Below are positions 22,543 through 34,600 of a DNA stretch of 64,000 bases, one piece after another. Under the pieces are notes generated by a model that was not told where the DNA came from, did not search any database, and worked only from the letters and a program-made list of their open reading frames with translations. Origin of the DNA: Macrostomum hystrix (lineage: Eukaryota > Platyhelminthes > Macrostomidae); assembly GCA_950097015.1 (NCBI GenBank), contig CATNEN010000003.1, forward strand, positions 10,817,501 through 10,881,500. Direction: 5' to 3'. Made by a program: the position numbers and the translations under genes. How positions within the stretch are numbered: the first letter of the stretch is position 1; every line of letters begins with the position of its first letter.

Positions 22543-24445
22543 AACCCCCAGTTGACAATGATCCCCCAGTTGACAATGATCCCCCAGTTGACAATGAACC
22601 CCCAGTTGACAACGATCCCACAGTTGACAATGATCCCCCATTTGACAATGATCCCCCAGTTGACAATGATCCCACAGTTAACAATGATCCCCCAGTTGAC
22701 AAAGATCCCCCAGTTCACAATGATCACCCAGTTGATGATGATCCCCCAGTTGATGATGATCCCCCAGTTGACAATGAACCCCCAGTTGACAATGAACCCC
22801 CAGTTGACAACGATCCCACAGTTGACAATGATCCCCCATTTGACAATGATCCCCCAGTTGACAATGATCCCACAGTTGACAATGATCCCCCAGTTGACAA
22901 TGATCCCCCAGTTGACAATGATCCCCCAGTTAACAAAGATCCCCCAGTTCACAATGATCCCCCAGTTGATGAAGTCTCCCCATTGATGATGATCCCCAGT
23001 TAACAATGTTCCTCCATTTGACAATGTTCCCCCAGTTGACAATGATCCCCCAGTTGATGATGATCACCCAGTTGACAATGATCCCCCAGTTGATGATGAT
23101 CCCCCAGTTGACAATGAACCCCCAGTTGACAATGAACCCCCAGTTGACAACGATCCCACAGTTGACAATGATCCCCCATTTGACAATGATCCCCCAGTTG
23201 ACAATGATCCCACAGTTGACAATGATCCCCCAGTTGACAAAGATCCCCCAGTTCACAATGATCACCCAGTTGATGATGATCCCCCAGTTGATGATGATCC
23301 CCCAGTTGAAAATGATCCCCCAGTTGACAATGATCCCCCATTTGACAATGATCCCCCAGTTGACAATGATCCCCCAGTTAACAAAGATCCCCCAGTTCAC
23401 AATGATCCCCCAGTTGATGAAGTCTCCCCATTGATGATGATCCCCAGTTAACAATGTTCCTCCATTTGACAATGTTCCCCCAGTTAACAATGATCCCCCA
23501 GTTAATGATGATTCCCCAGTTGAAAATGATCCCCCAGTTGACAATGATCCCCCAGTTGAGAATGATCCCCCAGTTGACAATGATCCCCCAGTTAACAAAG
23601 ATCCCCCAGTTCACAATGATCCCCCAGTTGATGAAGTCTCCCCATTGATGATGATCCCTAGTTAACAATGTTCCTCCAGTTGACAATGTTCCCCCAGTTG
23701 ACAATGATCCCCCAGTTGATGATGATCCCCCAGTTGACAATGATCCCCCAGTTGACAATGATCCCCCAGTTGACAATGATCCCCCAGTTGACAATGATCC
23801 CGCCGGTTGACAATGATCCCACAGTTGACAATGAACCCCCAGTTGACAATGATCCCCCAGTTGATGATGATCCCCCAGTTGACAATGTTCCCCCAGTTGA
23901 CAATGATCCCCCAGTTGATGATGATCCCCCAGTTGACAATGATCCCCCAGTTGACAATGATCCCCCAGTTGACAATGAACCCCCAGTTGACAATGATCCC
24001 CCAGTTGACAATGATCCCCCAGTTGACAATGATCCCACAGTATACAATGATCCCCCAGTTGACAAAGATCCCCCAGTTCTCAATGATCCCCCAGTTGATG
24101 ATGATCCCCAGTTGATGATGATTCCCCAGTTGACAATTATCCCCCAGTTGACCATTACCCCACTTGACAATGATCTCTCAGTTCACAATGATCCCCCAGT
24201 TGACAATGATCCCCCAGTTGACAATGAACCCCCAGTTGACAATGAACCCCCAGTTGACAAAGATCCCCCAGTTGACAATGATCCCCCATTTGACAATGAT
24301 CCCCCAGTTGACAATGATCCCCCAGTTGACAATGATCCCCCGGTTGACATTGATCCCCCAGTCGACAATTATCCCCCAGTTTACCATGATCCCCCAGTTC
24401 ACCATGATCCCCATTTTGATGATGACTCCCCAGTTGACGTTGATT
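22543..24445 (-). repeat. 18-bp satellite B, Helitron copy 4
   Basis: About 105 units of the complement of gatcattgtcaactgggg. A block of several hundred bp ending in a gatgaagtctccccattg junction recurs near 22970, 23425 and 23640, showing segmental duplication inside the array. Confidence 0.95.
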
Positions 24446-24459
24446 TTTCAAACAGGTTA

Positions 24460-27265
24460 GCCAAGATTCAAACTCAGGTTTCGCCATGTTTTAAACCCTG
24501 GTGGGCTATGATTCAAACTCTCGTTTTGCCATGATTCAGACTCTGGTTGGCTATGATTCAAACTCTGGTTTAGCCATGATTCAGACGCTGGTTTAGCCAT
24601 GATTCAGACGCTGGTTTAGCCATGATTGAAACTCTGGTTTAGCCATGATTCAAACTCTGGTTTAGCCATGATTCAGACGCTGGTTTAGCCATGATTCAGA
24701 CTCTAGTTTAGCCATGATTCAGACTCTGGTTTAGCCATGATTCAGACTCTAGTTTAGCCATGATTCAGACTCTGGTTTAGCCATGATTTAAATTCTGGTT
24801 AAGCCATGATTCAGACTCTGGTTTAGCCATGATTTAAATTCTGGTTAAGCCATGATTCAGACTCTGGTTTAGCCATGATTCAAACTCTGGTTAAGCCATG
24901 ATTCAAACTCTGGTTTAGCCATGATTCAAACTCTGGTTTAGCCATGATTCAGACGCTGGTTTAGCCATGATTCAGACTCTAGTTTAGCCATGATTCAGAC
25001 TCTGGTTTAGCCATGATTCAGACTCTATTTTAGCCATGATTCAGACTCTGGTTTAGCCATGATTCAAACTCTGGTTAAGCCATGATTCAAACTCTGGTTT
25101 AGCCATGATTCAGACTCTGGTTAAGCCATGATTCAGACTCTGGTTTAGCCATGATTTAAATTCTGGTTAAGCCATGATTCAGACTCTGGTTTAGCCATGA
25201 TTCAAACTCTGGTTAAGCCATGATTCAGACGCTGGTTTAGCCATGATTTAAATTCTGGTTAAGCCATGATTCAAACTCTGGTTTAGCCATGATTCAGACG
25301 CTGGTTTAGCCATGATTCAGACTCTAGTTTAGCCATGATTCAGACTCTGGTTTAGCCATGATTCAGACTCTAGTTTAGCCATGATTCAGACTCTGGTTTA
25401 GCCATGATTCAGACTCTAGTTTAGCCATGATTCAGACTCTGGTTTAGCCATGATTCAGACTCTATTTTAGCCATGATTCAGACTATGGTTTAGCCATGAT
25501 TCAGACGCTGGTTTAACCATGATTCAGACGCTGGTTTAGCCATGATTCAGACGCTGGTTTAGCCATGATTGAAACTCTGGTTTAGCCATGATTCAAACTC
25601 TGGTTTAGCCATGATTCAGACGCTGGTTTAGCCATGATTCAGACTCTAGTTTAGCCATGATTCAGACTCTGGTTTAGCCATGATTCAGACTCTATTTTAG
25701 CCATGATTCAGACTATGGTTTAGCCATGATTCAGACTCCAGTTTAGCCATGATTCAGACTCTGGTTTAGCCATGATTCAGACTCTGTTTAAGCCATGATT
25801 CAGACTCTGGTTTAGCCATGATTTAAATTCTGGTTAAGCCATGATTCAGACTCTGGTTTAGCCATGATTCAAACTCTGGTTAAGCCATGATTCAAACTCT
25901 GGTTTAGCCATGATTCAAACTCTGGTTTAGCCATGATTCAGACGCTGGTTTAGCCATGATTCAGACTCTAGTTTAGCCATGATTCAGACTCTGGTTTAGC
26001 CATGATTCAGACTCTATTTTAGCCATGATTCAGACTCTGGTTTAGCCATGATTCAAACTCTGGTTAAGCCATGATTCAAACTCTGGTTTAGCCATGATTC
26101 AGACTCTGGTTAAGCCATGATTCAGACTCTGGTTTAGCCATGATTTAAATTCTGGTTAAGCCATGATTCAGACTCTGTTTAAGCCATGATTCAGACTCTG
26201 GTTTAGCCATGATTTAAATTCTGGTTAAGCCATGATTCAGACTCTGGTTTAGCCATGATTCAAACTCTGGTTAAGCCATGATTCAAACTCTGGTTTAGCC
26301 ATGATTCAAACTCTGGTTTAGCCATGATTCAGACGCTGGTTTAGCCATGATTCAGACTCTAGTTTAGCCATGATTCAGACTCTGGTTTAGCCATGATTCA
26401 GACTCTATTTTAGCCATGATTCAGACTCTGGTTTAGCCATGATTCAAACTCTGGTTAAGCCATGATTCAAACTCTGGTTTAGCCATGATTCAGACTCTGG
26501 TTAAGCCATGATTCAGACTCTGGTTTAGCCATGATTTAAATTCTGGTTAAGCCATGATTCAGACTCTGTTTAAGCCATGATTCAGACTCTGGTTTAGCCA
26601 TGATTTAAATTCTGGTTAAGCCATGATTCAGACTCTGGTTTAGCCATGATTCAAACTCTGGTTAAGCCATGATTCAAACTCTGGTTTAGCCATGATTCAA
26701 ACTCTGGTTTAGCCATGATTCAGACGCTGGTTTAGCCATGATTCAGACTCTAGTTTAGCCATGATTCAGACTCTGGTTTAGCCATGATTCAGACTCTATT
26801 TTAGCCATGATTCAGACTCTGGTTTAGCCATGATTCAAACTCTGGTTTAGCCATGATTCAGACTCTGGTTTATCCATGATTCAGACTCTGGTTTAGCCAT
26901 GATTCAGACTCTGGTTTAGCCATGATTCAAACTCTGGTTAAGCCATGATTCAGACTCTGGTTTAGCCATGATTCAGACTCTGGTTTAGCCATGATTCAGA
27001 CTCCAGTTTAGCCATGATTCAAACTCTGGTTAAGCCATGATTCAGACTCTGGTTTAGCCATGATTCAGACTCCAGTTTAGCCATGATTCAAACTCTGGTT
27101 AAGCCATGATTCAGACTCTGGTTTAGCCATGATTCAGACTCTGGTTTAGCCATGATTCAGACTCCAGTTTAGCCATGATTCAAGCTCTGGTTTAGCCATG
27201 ATTCAGACGCTGGTTTAGCCATGATTCAAGCTCTATTTTTGCCATGATTCAAATTCAGGTTTGCT
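24460..27265 (-). repeat. 23-bp satellite A, Helitron copy 4
   Basis: About 122 units of the complement of gaatcatggctaaaccag. The rare variant ctattttagcc recurs at 25025, 26014, 26405 and 26796, spacings of 989, 391 and 391 bp (43, 17 and 17 units), showing a higher-order period different from copy 1. Confidence 0.95.
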
Positions 27266-27859
27266 ATATGATTTATGATATTTTATTTACGAAATGAAAA
27301 AATAAATTAAAATAATCTTCAATCACTACTGGCTGAAAATTAGTCTAAATGATTTGACGCAGTGCAGAATCGAACCCTAGCCTAGCCTAACCTATTCCTA
27401 GTGCCTACACATCGGCTATTCCGACTGTTGGTTAGTGGGTGCAAAAATCTGCCTTATAAAATGAATTCTCAAAGTTCTGGCTTTGTACAATGAAGTAAGA
27501 AAATAGAGTACACTCAGTCTCGCGGTTGGTTGTGTACATTTATTTCCCATTTGTCTCCAGAGTGCAGGCTTCAAATTCAATCAGCTAGGGGTTGTTGCGC
27601 AATTTGACGATGCAATTCTAATTCAGCGGCAGTGAGTAAAATTCTCAATAGGCCAAGATGGTTTGACCTTTGAAAAATCATGTTTTTCGAATATTTAATC
27701 CCTTTAGCAATAAAGTTAAGCTTAATAAAAATACGTGTATAATTGTCCCCATATTTGGCATCTTTTGGTGAAGAAATGGTGAAAATCGGTTGAGCCGTTC
27801 GGGAGAAAATCAATTACAACCAACCAACCAACCAACCATTTCATTTTTAGTATAGTGGA

Positions 27860-29231
27860 TTCCTGGCTTTGGCATTTGGGACCTCAAGTGCGATCAAGAT
27901 TTCAATGTCAAATGTTGTTGCCTGTTGTGATGTAGTAGGGAGGGGTTGCATCTTAAACCTGTTAAGTCATAAGAAAGGCTTGAATTAGCTACATACCTAC
28001 AGTTTTCCTGGCTTCACAATTCAAGTATTATACTGGTCCTTTTCTGATTTCTATATATTGAAAAAACAAAGATAGGCCTAATAGGAAGGTTTTATGCTCA
28101 TGGGATATTGTAAGATTTTTTTGTTATAGGTATAGATACACATATAGATAGACCAGGGGTAAATTTTGAAGATAGGGATATATGGATACACATATGGATA
28201 CATATATGGATACACATATCAGATTTTTTGCTTATGGCCTAGCTCTGAAAAGGATATTAAAAGCAATAAGTTAGAGTATCTAATAATGGCCATTGGTTTT
28301 AAAGCCAAAGCCATAATGATTTTGGGCCAATATGGCAAAAGTTTAACAAAAATTGCTTGTGGCCTAAAAACAGAATTAGGCTATGGAACAGAAGCCATGA
28401 CACTGAGTCGAGTGTGACACGAAGACATGAAATATGTATACTAGGGCCTAGATAGCTGCTTTGTTTGAAGCAACAATGGCAACATGTGACTGATTCAACT
28501 GATTGGATTAGTGAACCAAGACTATAACTATGTAGTATGTAGATGCTTGAATACTACTGTTCTTATTTATTAACTAATTCTCAAAGATAGATTATCCCTC
28601 AAATTATCAATGAGATTAGTTTAACTATTATACACAGGTTCTTAACCTTGGTGAAAGTTTTAAATCACAAGTATGAAAATTCGATATCTTATTTTGCTAC
28701 AATAAGAAAAAACTATAGACGTTTAAAAATCAAATAAAGACGAATGGTATAAGCCTCTAAGCAAGTAGGTTTTTCTTTATTCTTTTAAATATTATTGTAC
28801 TAAATAATATATCAAATCTCATCCGATGTGCTGCCATTGTGAATATGTGCCACCATTGATCCTGGAATCGAAACTAAAAAAATTAATATAATAAATATTA
28901 CCAATGAACTCTTATATAAATTAATCGAACTCGAACAAGTAGGTAACTAGCAGTGAAAATTTCTGAAGCACATTATAACATCTATATCTTTAACAGACAG
29001 CAAGCATACACGACAGAGGATTGTCTTGTTATGTGAAATAGATTTTTCTTTCTAGAAAAAGCCAACTTGCGCCCATTATAACGAAACTAAATTAATCACT
29101 ACAGAAAAACTGCTAAGAAGCACTTACTGCTTATCTATTATTTTTTTAATCCTGTTAAAAACAAATTTAAAATGTTAACTTAACTTTTTTCTAAATAACA
29201 TTTTGTTTTCCCTTGGGTTCGGGTTCGGGTT
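27860..29231. other. Intergenic, no gene seen
   Basis: AT-rich single-copy-looking sequence. A short ata-cacatatgga repeat lies near 28140-28220. (GGGTTC)3 at about 29214-29231 abuts the fold-back element. Confidence 0.5.
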
Positions 29232-30474
29232 CGTTCGGGTAGCTTAAAATGACTTAAAATGAACTTAAACTGCAGTTTAAGTTCATTTTAACCTCTTTAA
29301 TAAAACAAAAGCTAAACAGACTAAATGTCGAAATAAAGTAAAAAGATTGAAGCTGAATGGTTAAGTAGAAGAACCGAATAATTAGTCTTTACATTTCCGT
29401 CTTGAAATTGTGTAGTTTTGGTATCAGATGTACAGTAGCCGTATGCGCGCAAATTTGACATGCAAACTTGTACGCGTATTTTATTTAGAATGTGTAGTAC
29501 ACCGGGCAGTCTTCAAATATATTAAGCAAATGTGCGAAAATTAAATTATTAAAAGCAGTATACTTAAGTGATAGATAAAAGCCTCTTGATTTAAAAAAAT
29601 TATTGGCTTCTGGGATTCGAACCCAGTCCGCTCGATTGCGCAGAAAGTATCTTATCCATTAGGGGCCTCGGGCCTGAATGAAGCTAGAAATCAAAAGAAA
29701 AAACGTACGTGGTTAAAAATACTCATTTAAATGCAAATATCTTTGCTCCGAAGAAACTTTGAGAGCTGTAACTGAAATCATTCGATGCAAAATTAAAAGA
29801 CGAATCCAGTGATATATTTCTTAGTAATTAAATAGAAACATTTAATTTCGACAGAAACATTCTTTTTTATAATTTTACATTTTACTTATTTCTGCACAAA
29901 AATCACAAAACTTCTCTTTTTACACTTATGCGCAGTGCACAGAATTTTCACTGTTTCAACAAACTAAAACTCGTGTTTTTCAGTACTTCAGGAGAAATAA
30001 TCTAAAAACTTTTTTGATCCTCTGAATTTCAGTACAACTACACATTTACATCTTCATTGAAACAATGGTCATTGTCTTACTTCGCTTGAACTTTACTTAT
30101 TGGTTTCTGTAACTACTGAAAATTAAGACCTTAATATAACCACTACATGATCAATTGGAAGAATACAAGCGAAGCAAGACAATGAGTTCACACTTATTAA
30201 ATTAAATGATATTAATATTCAAATTAAACTACGCGAAAGTTCGAAAGTCAAATTTGTGCGCGTACGGCTACTGTACATCTGATACCAAAACTACACAATT
30301 TCAAGACGGAAATGTAAAGACTAATTATTCGGTTATTCTACTTAACCATTCAGCTTCAATCTTTTTACTTTATTTCGACATTTAGTCTGTTTAGCTTTTG
30401 TTTTATTAAAGAGGTTAAAATGAACTTAAACTGCAGTTTAAGTTCATTTTAAGTCATTTTAAGCTACCCGAACG
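29232..30474. mobile_element. Fold-back MITE with about 229-bp terminal inverted repeats
   Basis: Bases 29232-29460 are repeated as reverse complement at 30247-30474 with few differences, starting cgttcgggtagcttaaaatg. Each terminal repeat contains its own perfect 34-bp palindrome centred on ctgcag. Inside, 30080-30180 forms another inverted repeat around cttcgcttg, and 29605-29670 (minus) has tRNA-Arg-like A and B boxes (taatggataag, ggttcgaatcc). No transposase frame is present. No target-site duplication is obvious, so the exact ends are uncertain by a few bases. Confidence 0.8.
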
Positions 30475-31641
30475 CACCCATGTATTCGAGCTCTTGAAAG
30501 GTTTGATTTGCCTTAAAGTATTTTTTACTTAGATAGGCCTAGTAGCGATAAAATGTACATCATTAGGCCTATGCTTATCTATCTGTCTGCCTTACCATGG
30601 ACCCAGGAAGGCAGGCCTGCTTAGATTAGTCAATCAAGATTTTTTACAGCATGGTTCGCAATCGTGTCAATCGTGCCGCTCTAACATGAATGGTATTTTA
30701 GCTACATTAGATATAAGTTAGACTTAAAAACCGAACCGAAACCCTTAAAAGGTTGGGCAGCGAGAGAAAAGTCTCAAGGATGTTATGATAAGATAACCTT
30801 GCCAGGCCTAATTAATTAGCTGCACTAAACAAGCTTATGTTCATGTTTTAATTTAAGAAGTTGAAGTTCTTACTAGTTAGGCTTAGTACTAGTTAGGCCT
30901 AAGCCTAACTAAATTTTTTTCACTTGGCCTTACCTTGCTAGCTAGCTAGGCCTATGTATGATGTAATTGATTATAATGGCACCCATCGTCAGTTATATCA
31001 TTAGGCCTTAGGGGCCTTGTTATTGTAAGGAAAAAACAAGTGTTAAATATGTGGCTAGGCCTATGACCTTTACTATTTTTTGTAACTACACAAATGTCAA
31101 TTAAACTTTTTTTTTCTAGTGCCCATTGTCAACTCGCATAAAAGCTAGCTAGGCCTAGGTCTAGGTAATCTAATTGTTAGCAATTACCTTTTTTGTTAAT
31201 TAAAATTCTTTTTGCAACAATATACAATTCAAAAGTATCATGTATCTTACTGAGACATTCAGACACTCTGAAAAAAGCATAATTGAAATCTAAACAAGTA
31301 AAAAAAAGCTTTGCCTTAGGCCTACCATCATATTATGTAAGGCAAAGTTCCTAGTGATACACTATACAGACAAGGTTTTATTTGAATCATAGGGGCATAT
31401 CTCAAAAAATTCTTTGTGGCATAATATTTACATCTATGGAACATCTTTATCAGCATGTTCTTCTAGATGGCCCACTTTTACCAACTATAAACATATAGCT
31501 GTGTATACCAGATAATAGATTCTGTAACTTAGTAGATAATAAGAAAATTATGTTATTTATCTCTCTGAAATAGATGTTATTGTTCTTCCTTGTTCTTTTG
31601 TTTAGCAAATGAACAGTAGCAACTTATTGCTTTTTTTCCAG
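30475..31641. other. Upstream of TTC39, likely promoter and 5'UTR intron or outron
   Basis: No coding frame. The tract is rich in taggcct-type short words between 30540 and 31330 and ends in a strong acceptor (ttttttttccag, 31641) placed 17 nt before the TTC39 ATG. Confidence 0.5.
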
Positions 31642-31658
31642 CACAACTAACAGATTCC

Positions 31659-34600
31659 ATGGACGGGTTTAGCAATAGTACAGCTACATTAGATGAGGAT
31701 GATGTAAGCATTCATCAAAATTTGTTATCGAAATTTTAGTTCCAGTTCCAACAACAATATTCGCACATGGTGTCACATTTCAGACATTTGAAGATGCTAT
31801 GGAGTTTCTTCCAGACAGTGCGGAAGTAATGTATGTTTCAATCCATGTTCTGTACCTACCTACTAGTTATATCAAATTAAACTTTCATCCTTCTTTATCT
31901 TAACTGCACATGGTGTATTTCTTACTTTGTTTCAGACCCGATGGAACTGTAGATTCTACTGCTTTGTATTTTATGTCAGGCAATGAGAGTGGCATTTTAA
32001 GTCAAGACGAGGTAAATGACAACGAAGCATGCACTGTAGCAGCTTTGTCTACGCCTGAGGCACTGCCAGACCTTCTATTGGCTATTGGCGAGGCGCAGAA
32101 GGCACTGGATTTATTTCTCAGTAATCAGTTTGAGAGAGCCAGAGCGGTTATGGAGCCATTGTGAGTTGGCTTGTTGAATTGTAAAAAAATCTGAAATTTC
32201 CATTGGGTTAAAGAGATTTTCTACTGTGATTCTGTGGTGTGAGATTTCCTATTATTTAGGGAGATTTCCTGGAATGAAGGGGAGATTTCCTAGGTTTTAG
32301 GTTTAGGGAGATTTCCTATTTTTTTATGGAGATTTCCTGGGGTGTAGGGAGATTTCCTGGAACGAAGGGAGATTTCCAGGGGGTTTAGAGAGATTTCATG
32401 TGGTGTCGGGACACTTCCTGGAATGTATGGAATTTCCCGGAATGTAGCGAGAATTCCTGGAATGAAAGGAGATTTCCTGGAATGAGGGAGATTTCCTGGA
32501 ATTCATGGAGATTTCCTGGAATATAGGGAGATTTCTTAGGGTCAAAATGGATTTTCAATGTCTAATAATTGTGTTATTTGTGAACTAATTGAAGTTGAAA
32601 ATTCGCTATCATTGCCTTCTTAGAGCTTCAAAATCCATGTATCATGGCTTGGGCTACGCCACTATCTGCTATCTCCAAGCCTCGATGACCATGGAGAGGC
32701 CGAATATTCAACAGGCTGTAGACGCCACAAAGCAGGGCCTGCAGGTGTGTCACAGACTGCGCAGGCGAGGCCTAGTTGCCTCCAGGCAGCCGAACGATTT
32801 CACCGACGAACAATGCCACGCTGAGCTGTGCTACGCTGAACTGCTGTTAGAGAAGGCTGTGCTCACCTTTCTGCAGGATGAGAATCTCATCGCGTTTGTT
32901 AAGGTGAGAAAGCACGCTGATTGGTCACTTAAAGACAGAAGAGAATCAGGTAGACTGAGTATACTATAAATTAGCCAGAGTAGAGAATCGGGCAGGCTGA
33001 TACGAGAATCGGCTAGGCTGATAAGAGAATCGGGTAGGCTGATAAGAGAATCGGGTAGGCTGATAAGAGAATCGGGTAAGCTGATAAGAGAATCGGGTAG
33101 GCTGATAAGAGAATCGGTTAGGCTGATAAGAGAATCGGGTAGGCTGATAAGAGAATCGGGTAGGCTGATAAGAGAATCGGGTAGGCTGATAAGAGAATCG
33201 GGTAGGTTGATAAGAGAATCGGCTAGGCTGATAAGATAATCGGGTAGGTTGATAAGAGAATCGGCTAGGCTGATAAGAGAATCGGGTAGGTTGATAAGAG
33301 AATCGGGTAGGCTGATAAGAGAATCGGCTAGGCTGATAAGAGAATCGGGTAGGTTGATAAGAGAATCGGCTAGGCTGATAAGAGAATCGGCTAGGCTGAT
33401 AAGAGAATCGGCTAGGCTGATAAGAGAATCGGCTAGGCTGATAAGAGAATCGGCTAGGCTGATAAGAGAATCGGCTAGGCTGATAAGAGAATTGGGTAGG
33501 CTGATAAGAGAATCGGGTAGGCTGATAAGAGAATCGGGTAGGCTGATAAGAGAATCGGGTAGGCTGATAAGAGAATCGGGTAGGCTGATAAGAGAATCGG
33601 GTAGGCTGATAAGAGAATCGGGTAGGCTGATAAGAGAATCGGGTAAGCTGATAAGAGAATCGGGTAGGCTGATAAGAGAATCGGGTAGGCTGATAAGAGA
33701 ATCGGGTAGGCTGATAAGAGAATCGGGTAGGCTGATAAGAGAATCGGGTAGGCTGATAAGAGAATCGGGTAGGCTGATAAGAGAATCGGGTAGGCTGATA
33801 AGAGAATCGGGTAGGCTGATAAGAGAATCGGGTAAGCTGATAAGAGAATCGGGTAGGCTGATAAGAGAATCGGGTAGGCTGATAAGAGAATCGGGTAGGC
33901 TGATAAGATAATCTTTTAGGCTGAAAAGGCAATAGGATAAATTGAGTCAAGACAGATGAAGTCTTGATGAAGCTACACAGTAAGGCCTCTAAAACTATCA
34001 TCCAGGGCGGGCTGAAGATACGCGAGTGTCACAAAGCCTACAAGGAGTGCTGGCGCCTATTGCACAAGCGCCGTTGGTCTAACAATCAATTGAAGCTGCA
34101 CTTTGAAAGTGGCGCCAGATTAGGCGAAGGAGCATTCAATCTGCTCCTGAGTCTATTGCCGCCCAGACTATTGAGACTGTTGGAATTTGTTGGCTTCTCA
34201 GGCGAACGACGCTACGGCCTGGAACAGATGCAGCTGGCCGCGGCCTTGAAGGGCAGCGTCCGGGCTCCTCTAGCTAGGATAATGCTGCTAGTTTATCACA
34301 CCACATTCGCTCACATACTGGGCGCCGGAGCTTGCGACCTGCCAGCTGTTCAAAGCCTGCTGGAGCCTTGCCTGGCAGCTCATCCTGACGGAGCTATGTT
34401 TCTCTACTTTCAGGTGTGTGTCGTTGACCCCCTGTTGATCGTTAAATAATAGGGGTCATTGACCTCCTCCAGTTGTTTAATGAAGGATAGGGGTCATTGA
34501 CCTCTTCCAGTTTTTTATAAAGGATAGAGGTCATTGACCTCCTCCAGTTTTTATAAAGAAAAGGGGTCATTGACCTCCTCCAGTTTTTTAATGCAGGTGA

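Larger units (their letters stand above)
22444..27859 (-). mobile_element. Non-autonomous Helitron, copy 4 (5.4 kb, reverse)
   Basis: On the minus strand it starts TCCACTATACTAAA at 27859 and ends with hairpin (plus 22456-22472) and CTAG (22444-22447). The flanking host bases read A before and T after the element, matching the A^T target of canonical Helitrons. The internal order is as in copies 1-3: 5' segment, satellite A (about 2.8 kb), satellite B (about 1.9 kb), 3' tail. It lies between the AP-1 mu and TTC39 genes. Confidence 0.87.

Noticed and set aside
29600..29675. tRNA-Arg gene (-)
   Set aside because: A and B boxes are present, but the acceptor stem strands do not pair, and it lies inside the fold-back element.
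32964..34001. 345- and 220-codon frames with PTRFSYQ and RESGRLI repeats
   Set aside because: Produced by the 21-bp minisatellite inside TTC39 intron 4; the exons on both sides splice over it in frame.
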